This document shows, piece by piece, positions 36,991 through 44,230 of a stretch of 64,000 nucleotides of DNA; within the stretch, counting starts at the first letter, position 1; each line of letters opens with the position of its first letter. A program made the translations under genes and the position numbers. The notes below the pieces were generated by a model. It was not told the origin of the DNA. It searched no databases and saw only the letters and a program-made list of their open reading frames with translations. The DNA is from Chitinophaga agrisoli (GTDB lineage: Bacteria > Bacteroidota > Bacteroidia > Chitinophagales > Chitinophagaceae): assembly GCF_008386695.1 (NCBI RefSeq), contig NZ_VUOC01000004.1, positions 1,118,327 to 1,182,326 of the forward strand, in the 5' to 3' direction.

Positions 36991-37257
36991 TTATTTATCC
37001 TGCTCCAGCCAGCTTACCCGCTCTTCGAGGAAGCTGCCCAGCAGCACGGTCTGATCTATGTATTCCTCAAACCAACGGGCGGTGGCCATCCAGGACGCTT
37101 TGAATGTCTCTGCCGCCTGCCCTTCATAAGCCGGCTGCAATGCCGCGAACAATGCGCTCAGCTCCCTGAAATCCTCCTGGAGAGAACTGTTGTGCGTATG
37201 CAGGCAATTGATATAATCTTTTAGCCCGTTTGTTAACAGGTCTACATTACCAGCCAT
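36991..37257 (-). CDS. WXG100-like protein with Y-E-G turn
   Basis: 88 residues, the canonical size of WXG100/ESAT-6-type proteins. A first helix (LTNGLKDYINCLHTHNSSLQEDFRELSALFAAL) leads to AYEGQAAETFKASW, which matches the W-x-G turn and following A-x3-F of WXG100 proteins except that Tyr replaces Trp. The second helix (ATARWFEEYIDQTVLLGSFLEERVSWLEQ) completes a helical hairpin. It should form a dimer, perhaps with the neighbouring 88-residue protein, and act as substrate or partner of the FtsK-type ATPase. Its start overlaps the end of that neighbour by 11 bases. The family assignment is from pattern only. Confidence 0.8.
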   Translation of the reverse strand: MAGNVDLLTNGLKDYINCLHTHNSSLQEDFRELSALFAALQPAYEGQAAETFKASWMATARWFEEYIDQTVLLGSFLEERVSWLEQDK

Positions 37258-37513
37258 GCAGGTATCGTTTGATAAGGTTTATCTTATGCAGCAGTATATC
37301 GCTGTAGTTATTACCATCGGTGGTGACGTACTGTTTCATTTTGTCCTCCAGGGGTTTCCACCTGATCTCATATTCGTTCCGCATGCTATCCTGCCACCAG
37401 GGGTGTACCGTCTCATGGTACCTGGTAAGCTGATCGAAGGAAACCTTGAGCTTATCGTTAAAGATCTCCAGGTTCCGCTGGAATTGCTGCAGCCTGTCAT
37501 GTACTTCATCCAT
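37247..37513 (-). CDS. WXG100-like protein with W-x-D turn
   Basis: 88 residues. Helix one (VHDRLQQFQRNLEIFNDKLKVSFDQLTRYHETV) reaches the turn HPWWQDSMRNEYEIRW, then helix two (PLEDKMKQYVTTDGNNYSDILLHKINLIKRYL). The W-x-D-S turn takes the place of W-x-G; length and hairpin layout fit WXG100 proteins. It lies directly after the ATPase gene and overlaps it by 8 bases, and it overlaps the second 88-residue gene by 11, so the pair is coupled as in EsxA/EsxB gene pairs. A heterodimer is the natural guess. Confidence 0.8.
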   Translation of the reverse strand: MDEVHDRLQQFQRNLEIFNDKLKVSFDQLTRYHETVHPWWQDSMRNEYEIRWKPLEDKMKQYVTTDGNNYSDILLHKINLIKRYLHGW

Positions 37514-40379
37514 TGACCAGTTTTTTAGCTATTTCTTTTACAAAGGTTTCTGACATGCCCTTGCTAACGATATATGGCTTGAATACGGAAGATTTATTGC
37601 TGCCAATATCAATATAAAATGCGGCGATGGGTTTATTGCCATGCGCCTGCAACCTGGAGGCCTCGCGGCGGCGCACGAGGTCAAAAGCATCCTGTTCTGA
37701 CATCTGCAGGGCTACGCGGTGGCGGAAGAATTCGAGATTACGTTTGTTGAATACATTATACATGGGTAATACGCCTTCAAAGCTGATAAAGGCATGTATG
37801 CCCAGGGCGGGACCTTCTGTTATTACCTGACGCAGCATTTTGCCTGCTTCTGTTTCTTCCGGGGAGCCGTATTTGTTCATCTGGAGGTTGAGACTGTCGA
37901 TCCTGTCGAGGTCAGCCGCCATGAAGATGATGGTAGGCAGCTGCGGCCTTTCCTCTTCCGGGATATCTTTCCTGGCTGCTACTTCTGCGGTAAGGGTCTG
38001 CAACATGTTTATGACCTCTGTATTCTTTCCTGCAAATTGCTGGCGGTACTTCATCTCCTGGATGAGGCCATTGCAGAAATTGGGCAATACATTGCTCCAG
38101 GGCGCGCCCGGTATGCTTTTATCTGCTATATAGAAGTGCACATCCGTATTGGGCGCATTTAATACCGCGCTGGAAAGGATACCGAACATAATACCGTAGC
38201 GGGCGTCGTTATTATCGCCTATGATCAGTACGTTCTCCCGCTGGCGCCTGCGGGTGACCACGTTTGAATGGCCTCTGACATTAAACTCCTGTCCCAGCCA
38301 GAAGACAAAAGGCGTTTCGCCGGAGAACCAGCCTATTTCGCCAATACCACCGTGGTAGATCTCTTTGCGCGCAAACTGCTCCATCTCCTGTTTATCCATC
38401 CAGTGGTTGTGGTTTAACAACTGGGCAAGCTGGGTATTATCGATAATATGCGGCTGTTCTGTACCATTGAAAATATTGGTGATAAGCAATTCCGGGGGAA
38501 TATGCTGCTCCATGGATTTAGCCGTTAGCTCAGCGATCACCTGCAGGCGGTCGTCTTTTTTGATGATGGCTACTTTACCTAGTTTGTTATGGCCGTCGTT
38601 ACCGCCACGGTCATTCACCACTACTTTACCCGGGAGGTCGCAGTTAGCCAGGAGGTCTTTGCCTTCTTTACCGAATTCTGTGAGCGCGAGCCTGTCTGAT
38701 AATGACAGCTTCATGGCGATCCGCATTTCTATATTGGCAAAAATGGAAGCAGCATACATGAGGTTAGCGGCGCCAAAGCGCTGGGAACCTAATAACATGT
38801 GGATGCCGGCGCTACGGCCTTTTTCCGCGATGAGCCGCAGGTGGGCGGAGGCCTCCGCATTCACATCGCCCTCCAGGAGCTCCTGGTATTCATCCACGAT
38901 CAACAGGATACGTGGCAGGATCAGTTTACCACCGGATTTAAGCCGGAAGTTCTCGTATTTATCTACCCCGTATTCTTCGCTGAACAGTTTATTCCTGCGC
39001 GCTATCTCTTCTGTAAGATCAGACAGGATGCTGCGGGATAAACCAGGCAATGATTTGAGAGATACGACGGCGGCGTGCGGCAACTGTTTATAGTCCTGGA
39101 ACTCTACGCCGTCCTTACCATCTATCAGGTACAGCGATACCTCTTCCGGGCTATACCTGCAGGCCAGGCTCAGTATAAAAGCATGATAGAAATTTGATTT
39201 CCCGGAGCCTGTCATGCCCGCCAATATCGCATGGCTGCATTCCCGGCTATCCTCGCTGTGTTTATGACCGAACCAGATATTAAGGGGCGATCTGTTGCCG
39301 CTGATGCCTACCGTTGTTTCTATCACCTGGGTAGCTGTTTCTTTCCAATAATTAGCGGGTTTGATGGCCTTCCAATCTATCGGGTTCTCCTTGGGGATAC
39401 TGCTTTTTATTTTCTTTATGACCAGGTCTGTGATCTCGTCTGTGGGCTTTTCATCCGGCCACCAGTATAAGGGAATGGACTGGCGGTTGCCCATTTTCCA
39501 GCTGAACTCATCGCCGCTGATGGCGACGCGGTGCGCGTTGGCGATCCCATCCAGCGAGATATCCCTGGGCAATTCTTCGCAGGTATTGTGGTGTATGAAA
39601 ACGTATTTACCGGCTACGGGCCCCTGCTCCGCTATTTTCAGCAGCTTTTCTATTACCCGTCTGTCATAATCCTTTAGGAAATTGGCTACGAAAATGACCT
39701 CAAACTTCTCGTTGATCAATACGGCATCCGCAATGGAATCAAACATGCGGTCGTCTGAGAGCCCGTAGGTTTGGTTGATACGGGTAATATCCCGCCCTAT
39801 CTCTTCCAGTAGCCGGAAAAGATCGCCGGAGTCTACCCGGGTATTGAGCTGTCTGGCTATGGGGAATGCCTTACCAAAACCAGAGGGGTCTATGAAGGTA
39901 AAGTTTACATTATGCAGGAGCCTGGCGTTGATGCGCAGGGCCATTGATTGAAAGAAGGCGTATACATCATTACATTCTTCCGGGCCGCTCTCCACAATGA
40001 CGCATTTATTATGGCCGATAAAATCCATTATTGTGGGGATACCGAATACCTGGTCTGTATCCGGCAACGGGGTGGTCATCAACCCAAAATATAAGGGTGT
40101 ATGGATGTCCTGCTTTTGAGGCTCCCAGGCGTTCCAGGCTTCTGCCTCCCAGGCGGGTTTGTTATAGGGAGATAATGTATCCAGGTGCTTATCTGCCTTG
40201 TCCTTATTCTCCAGCAACTGCCCATTAAAGAATTGCAGGGCCGCAACTGTGAACGAGGATTTAATGGCATTAAAGGATCGGGTAAGTTCCATCCGCTCTT
40301 CTTTAAGCGCCTGGACGCGCGCATTACCCTGCGCAATGCGGGACTGTAGTTGCCTGATGGCCTGGTTATAAAAAAACAT
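37506..40379 (-). CDS. Three-module FtsK/SpoIIIE-type ATPase, EccC/EssC-like
   Basis: 957 residues. An N-terminal coiled coil (about 1-65) precedes three FtsK-like modules. Module 1 (about 90-330) is degenerate: VIVESGPEECNDVY at 127-140 stands where a Walker A should be. Module 2 (about 350-640) is intact: Walker A GMTGSGKS at 388-395, YLIDGKDGVEF near 417, Walker B LLIVDE at 492-497 and the FtsK/SpoIIIE block GRSAGIHMLLGSQR at 521-534. Module 3 (about 690-957) is degenerate (GDNNDARY at 721-728; IIFMAADLDR in place of Walker B). No membrane helix or DNA-reading gamma domain was seen, unlike chromosome-segregating FtsK. The three-in-a-row design is that of type VII secretion motors; the membrane anchor may be the small protein encoded just upstream. 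Confidence 0.88.
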   Translation of the reverse strand: MFFYNQAIRQLQSRIAQGNARVQALKEERMELTRSFNAIKSSFTVAALQFFNGQLLENKDKADKHLDTLSPYNKPAWEAEAWNAWEPQKQDIHTPLYFGLMTTPLPDTDQVFGIPTIMDFIGHNKCVIVESGPEECNDVYAFFQSMALRINARLLHNVNFTFIDPSGFGKAFPIARQLNTRVDSGDLFRLLEEIGRDITRINQTYGLSDDRMFDSIADAVLINEKFEVIFVANFLKDYDRRVIEKLLKIAEQGPVAGKYVFIHHNTCEELPRDISLDGIANAHRVAISGDEFSWKMGNRQSIPLYWWPDEKPTDEITDLVIKKIKSSIPKENPIDWKAIKPANYWKETATQVIETTVGISGNRSPLNIWFGHKHSEDSRECSHAILAGMTGSGKSNFYHAFILSLACRYSPEEVSLYLIDGKDGVEFQDYKQLPHAAVVSLKSLPGLSRSILSDLTEEIARRNKLFSEEYGVDKYENFRLKSGGKLILPRILLIVDEYQELLEGDVNAEASAHLRLIAEKGRSAGIHMLLGSQRFGAANLMYAASIFANIEMRIAMKLSLSDRLALTEFGKEGKDLLANCDLPGKVVVNDRGGNDGHNKLGKVAIIKKDDRLQVIAELTAKSMEQHIPPELLITNIFNGTEQPHIIDNTQLAQLLNHNHWMDKQEMEQFARKEIYHGGIGEIGWFSGETPFVFWLGQEFNVRGHSNVVTRRRQRENVLIIGDNNDARYGIMFGILSSAVLNAPNTDVHFYIADKSIPGAPWSNVLPNFCNGLIQEMKYRQQFAGKNTEVINMLQTLTAEVAARKDIPEEERPQLPTIIFMAADLDRIDSLNLQMNKYGSPEETEAGKMLRQVITEGPALGIHAFISFEGVLPMYNVFNKRNLEFFRHRVALQMSEQDAFDLVRRREASRLQAHGNKPIAAFYIDIGSNKSSVFKPYIVSKGMSETFVKEIAKKLVNG

Positions 40380-40403
40380 GTTAGCTATTTTTTGGGATGT
40401 ATG

Positions 40404-40748
40404 TTATCGCATCAGCATGGCGATAACGAGGATAACAAAAACCGCTATAAGCATGAGGGAAAAAACCTTTGATCTTTTCCGCAGGGCGGCTATCTGGAGA
40501 TCTGCCTCTGCGGCCTGTTTTAGCAGTGCCTGTTCTTCCTGCTCATTGGTCTTTATGCGGGACATGACGCCGTTTAGCTGGTCTACGTATGCTGTGGCGC
40601 CTGGTAACTGTGAGAAGCCGTTATTATCTATGTGGTCTCTGATCCTGTCGATGTCGTCTTTTGTGGCATCCCTTTTTTCGATTAAGGCGGTACGCTCTTT
40701 TAGTAGTTCGAAAGAGCGCTCGTCCAGCTTTAATGGAAGTTCTTTCAT
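40404..40748 (-). CDS. Small C-terminally membrane-anchored coiled-coil protein
   Basis: About 114 residues from ATG at 40746-40748; a TTG two codons upstream would be the only longer start. A charged helical body (DERSFELLKERTALIEKRDATKDDIDRIRDHI and EQALLKQAAEADLQIAALRKRSK) is followed by one C-terminal membrane helix (VFSLMLIAVFVILVIAMLM). This is a tail-anchored layout with the body in the cytoplasm. As the first gene of the operon, 24 bases before the ATPase gene, it may recruit that soluble ATPase to the membrane, a role that EccB/EssB-type or integral helices fill in known type VII systems (inference). Confidence 0.8.
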   Translation of the reverse strand: MKELPLKLDERSFELLKERTALIEKRDATKDDIDRIRDHIDNNGFSQLPGATAYVDQLNGVMSRIKTNEQEEQALLKQAAEADLQIAALRKRSKVFSLMLIAVFVILVIAMLMR

Positions 40749-41119
40749 GATCAAAAATATTTAGCAGCTTTGAAGATGGGGTATAGAATGGTTATTGACG
40801 CTTGATTATCTGCGATAACATTTCTAAGATAGAAAAAAAAGGATGGTATACAAAATGATTTTTGCGCTATAGGTTGGGAATGGGGTGGTTACAGGGGGAT
40901 AATTGGTAATATGAGTGGTGGGATGGTGGGCTTGGCACGAAGGGATAGCGGTGAGGGATAGCGGGACTGCAGGAGCTGGCATGGAGGAATGACAGGGAGG
41001 AATCGCATGGCTGGACGGGCTGACTGCGAGGGATGGCAAAAAAAAGAGCCGGATGGATATCCAGCTCCTTATCTGCTACTCCAGCTTTAGCCCCAGTTCT
41101 TATTGCTAATAACCGGGAT
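40749..41119. other. Intergenic region upstream of the FtsK/WXG-like operon
   Basis: 371 bases with a terminator for the upstream gene at 41046-41067, then GC-rich purine-biased DNA with repeated GGGATAGCG words (about 40941-40965). CAAAAATA at 40752-40759 reads TATTTTTG on the minus strand but is too close to the start codon to be a normal -7 element. The operon promoter was not identified. Confidence 0.55.
41046..41067 (-). terminator. Rho-independent terminator after the hypothetical gene at 41120
   Basis: Minus strand: GAGCTGGAT, a 4-base loop, ATCCGGCTC (8 of 9 pairs), then a run of eight T (A-run 41038-41045). It isolates the FtsK/WXG-like operon from the upstream gene. Confidence 0.85.
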
Positions 41120-42190
41120 CTAAAAATTTAAATGGAACGTGTACGCGTAATGATCGTACAACGCAATCAATGTTTTATTAAATACGCGAAAACTGCGCAT
41201 TTTCCCGTTCTCCAGGTTGGGCAGATAAAAGCTGAAATGATAGCTGCCATCCCTTAGAGAATACACATCCACGACAGATACTTTGTCAAACTCCCTTTTC
41301 TTTTCGTTGTTGGCCATTAGCTTTGAGTTCACATATACCCATTTATCGTCCATACAGCTCATCCTGTTCACTACCGCGCCCGGCGTAGAGAGCGTGGTTT
41401 TACCCAATGCCGTCAGCGAGGCCACTTTTATATTAGCATGGCTGACGGTGTCTATTGTTCTCCCTTTATATTGCACTACCAGGTTGGTATCCATACAGAG
41501 GAACTGGTTGCGGTAGTAGTATACGTACACCAGCCTGTTGGAACCAGGTTGATAAAGCAGGGAGCCATCTGTACAGAAGACGCCATCTATCTGTTTTTCC
41601 AGCACAGGCGTGCGGGGCAGCAGGTAAGATGTGTCCAGCGTACGTTTGGCCAGGATATTCTGATGCCAGGCGCTATCGTACATGCGGAGGATAAACGAAG
41701 CGCCGGACAAAGGCCGGGCGTTGAAGAACTGGCGTTTGCCATCCGGCAGGCGATGGAGGGTGAGATCATTGAGGGAAGCGTGTAAAAGGGCTCCCTGTGT
41801 ACCTTCCATCATGTATACATCGGGCGTATCGACGGAGACCATTGCAGGCCCCTGCAAGCTGGTACCGGGCGACATCGTTAAGCGTAGATATGCCGTATCT
41901 GATAAATCGTAATTCATTCTTAAGAGCAAAGTGGCGGCAGTTGCATTTCCCAGGTATATATGGGTAGCGGTAGCGCCGGCAATGTAGTACGAGTTATACC
42001 GGATGTTGAGCAATTTGGCCGGAGTGGCCATATGCGGCGGAACCAGACGGATGAAGCCATTGGGCCGGTGATTGATCTTATCTGACGCGATGTATAGGAG
42101 CCAGACGGCGGCGATGCTCAGGAGAAAGCTGGCGAGGGCCAGGAGGAGGCGTTTCCTTTGCGAGAGTGAGCGATGGCGACGGTTGGGCAT
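41120..42190 (-). CDS. Hypothetical protein with N-terminal membrane anchor
   Basis: 356 residues. A basic N-terminus (MPNRRHRSLSQRKR) and one membrane helix (LLLALASFLLSIAAVWLLYI, about 15-34) anchor a periplasmic beta-rich domain. Repeated strand-turn patterns such as TATHIYLGNATAATLL, GRTIDTVSHANIKVASL and VVDVYSLRDGSYHFSFYLPN suggest a beta-propeller. Proteins of this layout occur in Bacteroidota next to DUF6520 peptides and MauE/DoxX-type membrane proteins, and a DUF6520-like gene lies 30 bases upstream here. The function is unknown. Confidence 0.75.
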   Translation of the reverse strand: MPNRRHRSLSQRKRLLLALASFLLSIAAVWLLYIASDKINHRPNGFIRLVPPHMATPAKLLNIRYNSYYIAGATATHIYLGNATAATLLLRMNYDLSDTAYLRLTMSPGTSLQGPAMVSVDTPDVYMMEGTQGALLHASLNDLTLHRLPDGKRQFFNARPLSGASFILRMYDSAWHQNILAKRTLDTSYLLPRTPVLEKQIDGVFCTDGSLLYQPGSNRLVYVYYYRNQFLCMDTNLVVQYKGRTIDTVSHANIKVASLTALGKTTLSTPGAVVNRMSCMDDKWVYVNSKLMANNEKKREFDKVSVVDVYSLRDGSYHFSFYLPNLENGKMRSFRVFNKTLIALYDHYAYTFHLNF

Positions 42191-42220
42191 ATGGGTTGGG
42201 TTTGGGAGTGGCGGTTAGTT

Positions 42221-42475
42221 TTATTGGCGATAGTAGGGGGTGATGCAGGAACCGTCCTGGTAGTATCTATATGTTGACCCTAATGTGGTACTACAAACAG
42301 TTCCAGTAACAGATATACTACAATTTGATGGCAAGGCTCTAGGAAAAAGGCAAACATTAGGAATAGCAGTATCCGTATAACTCACGTTCAAAAATTTGGC
42401 GTTGGCTTTGGACATCAACGCGCCTGTAATAACCAGAATAAAAGCACAGGCAGTTAGAATCAATCTTTTTTTCAT
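42221..42475 (-). CDS. DUF6520-like small secreted protein
   Basis: About 84 residues from ATG at 42473-42475; a frame to 42502 adds nine residues before the signal peptide. The signal peptide is MKKRLILTACAFILVITGALMSKANA, cleaved at ANA-K. The mature part is about 58 residues with four cysteines (VCLFPRALPSNC, TVCSTT, SCITPYYRQ) that may form disulfides. It resembles the small DUF6520 proteins found in Bacteroidota tandem arrays. It is probably co-transcribed with the hypothetical gene downstream. Confidence 0.65.
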   Translation of the reverse strand: MKKRLILTACAFILVITGALMSKANAKFLNVSYTDTAIPNVCLFPRALPSNCSISVTGTVCSTTLGSTYRYYQDGSCITPYYRQ

Positions 42476-42738
42476 AATCCGGATTTTGGTTTTATTTGGC
42501 ATGACCTTATCTTTTACAGGTTTAGGTATTCCTGTTTCAATTCTTGCTGATCATAAGATTCGTTCTGGTGTAGTATGTATAATAGAAAATACGTACAGGG
42601 ATGAGCATTCTCCTGTCAATCCGTTTCACGCAATAAATCTAAAGCCGTAATTTCTCCTACGGGAATTAGTTGAGCATATCTACGATTATCATTTAAGTTG
42701 CATAGTCACTTTATAGTGCATCTCAATATTTCACGACG

Positions 42739-44211
42739 TTAATATCCGATATTTTGTGTCAAATTCTTATTTAAAGCTCGTTCTTTTTGTGGAATGGGAT
42801 ACAGCGTATCTGTTGCCTGCCAGGTGGAGGCTTTTTCTGCACTTAATATAGTATTGGCACGATTTGTACGTTTTAGATCTAACCAGCGATGCCCCCACTC
42901 TGTGAACAGTTCTACTTGCCTTTCATGCGCAATCGCTATTAAAAGTTCTGTGGTTGTATTCGCTCTGGTACCAAGTAGCCCTGCACGCTGGCGAATAATA
43001 TCCAGATCTTCTTTTGCTCCATCTATCTGTCCAAGGCGTGCACGTGCTTCTGCTCGTATCAAATACTGCTCCGCCAAACGGAAAACCATGGAGTATTCCT
43101 TCAGTTCATTCCCATTTTGTATTTTATACTTATATGGAAAATAGTACACTCCGCCAGCATCGCTTTTAATGCTGTCTACCCATTTTATCCTACGTAGGTC
43201 CCCGGGTTCAAAAGCTTGGAGCAAATAGGGGCCTAAAACGACAGAATTGCTTTCATCTGTGGTAGGCAACAAGGTCAATATAAAATTTTTCCCTTCCCAG
43301 GTATTGTAACCGGTATTAGCGTTAGGCATTAACTGCCAGATAGTTTCTTTGCTATCTTTTAAGAACACGCCGTTTAAGGAATCCAGGCCATAATAGGTAG
43401 TATACTCGATCACCGCGTTTGCCTGTATTTCCGCCTCCTTCCAATTGGCCATATATAAATATACCCTCGCCAGAAAAGCCGTAGCTGTAAATTTGTTTGG
43501 ACGTACTCTACCAGTTATGCCACCTGCTGCGGTATATGTTTCCTTCAGTTTTCCCTGCGCCTCTTTCAAGTCTGCGACGATCAGTTGATACACCCTATCT
43601 TTGAGCGTTCTAGCCATTACAATATTGGTCTTATAATCTGTATTGGTTAAATAAGGTATATCTCCAAAAAGGTTCACCAGGTAAAAATGGCAAAATGCAC
43701 GAATAAATAGTGCTTCTCCTTCTAATTGCATTTTGGTGCCGTCAGATACGCCATTGGGGTTACTCAAGCCTTCAAGGGCTGCGTTCGCCGCATAAATATA
43801 CTGATACGCCTCATCCCAAAAAGCCGTTTCTATTGCAGTGTTATTGATATTAATGGAATTTTCATAGAATTCCCTCGGTATTGTAAGCGCAGAGTAATTT
43901 TCTAGCTCATCGGCGGAAAGCCCGCTTAGTAAAGTAACACTACGAGTATTGCCGCTCGCCCAGGCATTATTGGTAATCATCTTACCATAAATGCCTATTA
44001 TAGCCCCCGTTGCATTTATATCATTGCTAAAGATGACATCAGGAAAGCTTTCGGTATTCGGTAATGGCACCTCTATAAATTTTCTGCAGCCGAATATAGA
44101 GAACAACAATGCAAGCAACAAACTTCCTGTTACCCATACAGCCTTCCGCTTCAACCGGCTTTTGCCACAAGATTGATGGAGTTTCATGAGCTGTTGGTAT
44201 AAATATCTCAT
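42739..44211 (-). CDS. SusD/RagB-like outer-membrane nutrient-binding lipoprotein
   Basis: About 490 residues. A basic region then LLLALLFSIFGC with lipobox Cys marks a lipoprotein. The N-terminal SusD pattern includes DVIFSNDINATGAIIGIYGKM and, later, AALEGLSNPNGVSDGTKMQLEGEALFIRAFCHFYLVNLFGDIPYL, the tetratricopeptide-like core of SusD proteins. The C-terminus carries RLAEQYLIRAEARARLGQIDGAKEDLDIIRQRAGL and GHRWLDLKR, both hallmarks. Start choice: ATG at 44211 leaves 19 bases after susC; ATGs at 44253 and 44187 are alternatives. It caps the SusC channel encoded upstream and binds an unknown glycan. The gene is visibly more AT-rich than its neighbours. Confidence 0.93.
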   Translation of the reverse strand: MRYLYQQLMKLHQSCGKSRLKRKAVWVTGSLLLALLFSIFGCRKFIEVPLPNTESFPDVIFSNDINATGAIIGIYGKMITNNAWASGNTRSVTLLSGLSADELENYSALTIPREFYENSININNTAIETAFWDEAYQYIYAANAALEGLSNPNGVSDGTKMQLEGEALFIRAFCHFYLVNLFGDIPYLTNTDYKTNIVMARTLKDRVYQLIVADLKEAQGKLKETYTAAGGITGRVRPNKFTATAFLARVYLYMANWKEAEIQANAVIEYTTYYGLDSLNGVFLKDSKETIWQLMPNANTGYNTWEGKNFILTLLPTTDESNSVVLGPYLLQAFEPGDLRRIKWVDSIKSDAGGVYYFPYKYKIQNGNELKEYSMVFRLAEQYLIRAEARARLGQIDGAKEDLDIIRQRAGLLGTRANTTTELLIAIAHERQVELFTEWGHRWLDLKRTNRANTILSAEKASTWQATDTLYPIPQKERALNKNLTQNIGY

Positions 44212-44230
44212 ACGTTGATAGTTGTAGTAT

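Noticed and set aside
37506-40379. Chromosome-segregation FtsK
   Set aside because: It lacks the four N-terminal membrane helices, the linker and the gamma DNA-binding domain, and it has three ATPase-like modules in a row.
41120-42475. Membership of the DUF6520-like and hypothetical genes in the FtsK/WXG-like operon
   Set aside because: A strong terminator at 41046-41067 separates them from the six-gene operon, and they match a different Bacteroidota gene neighbourhood.
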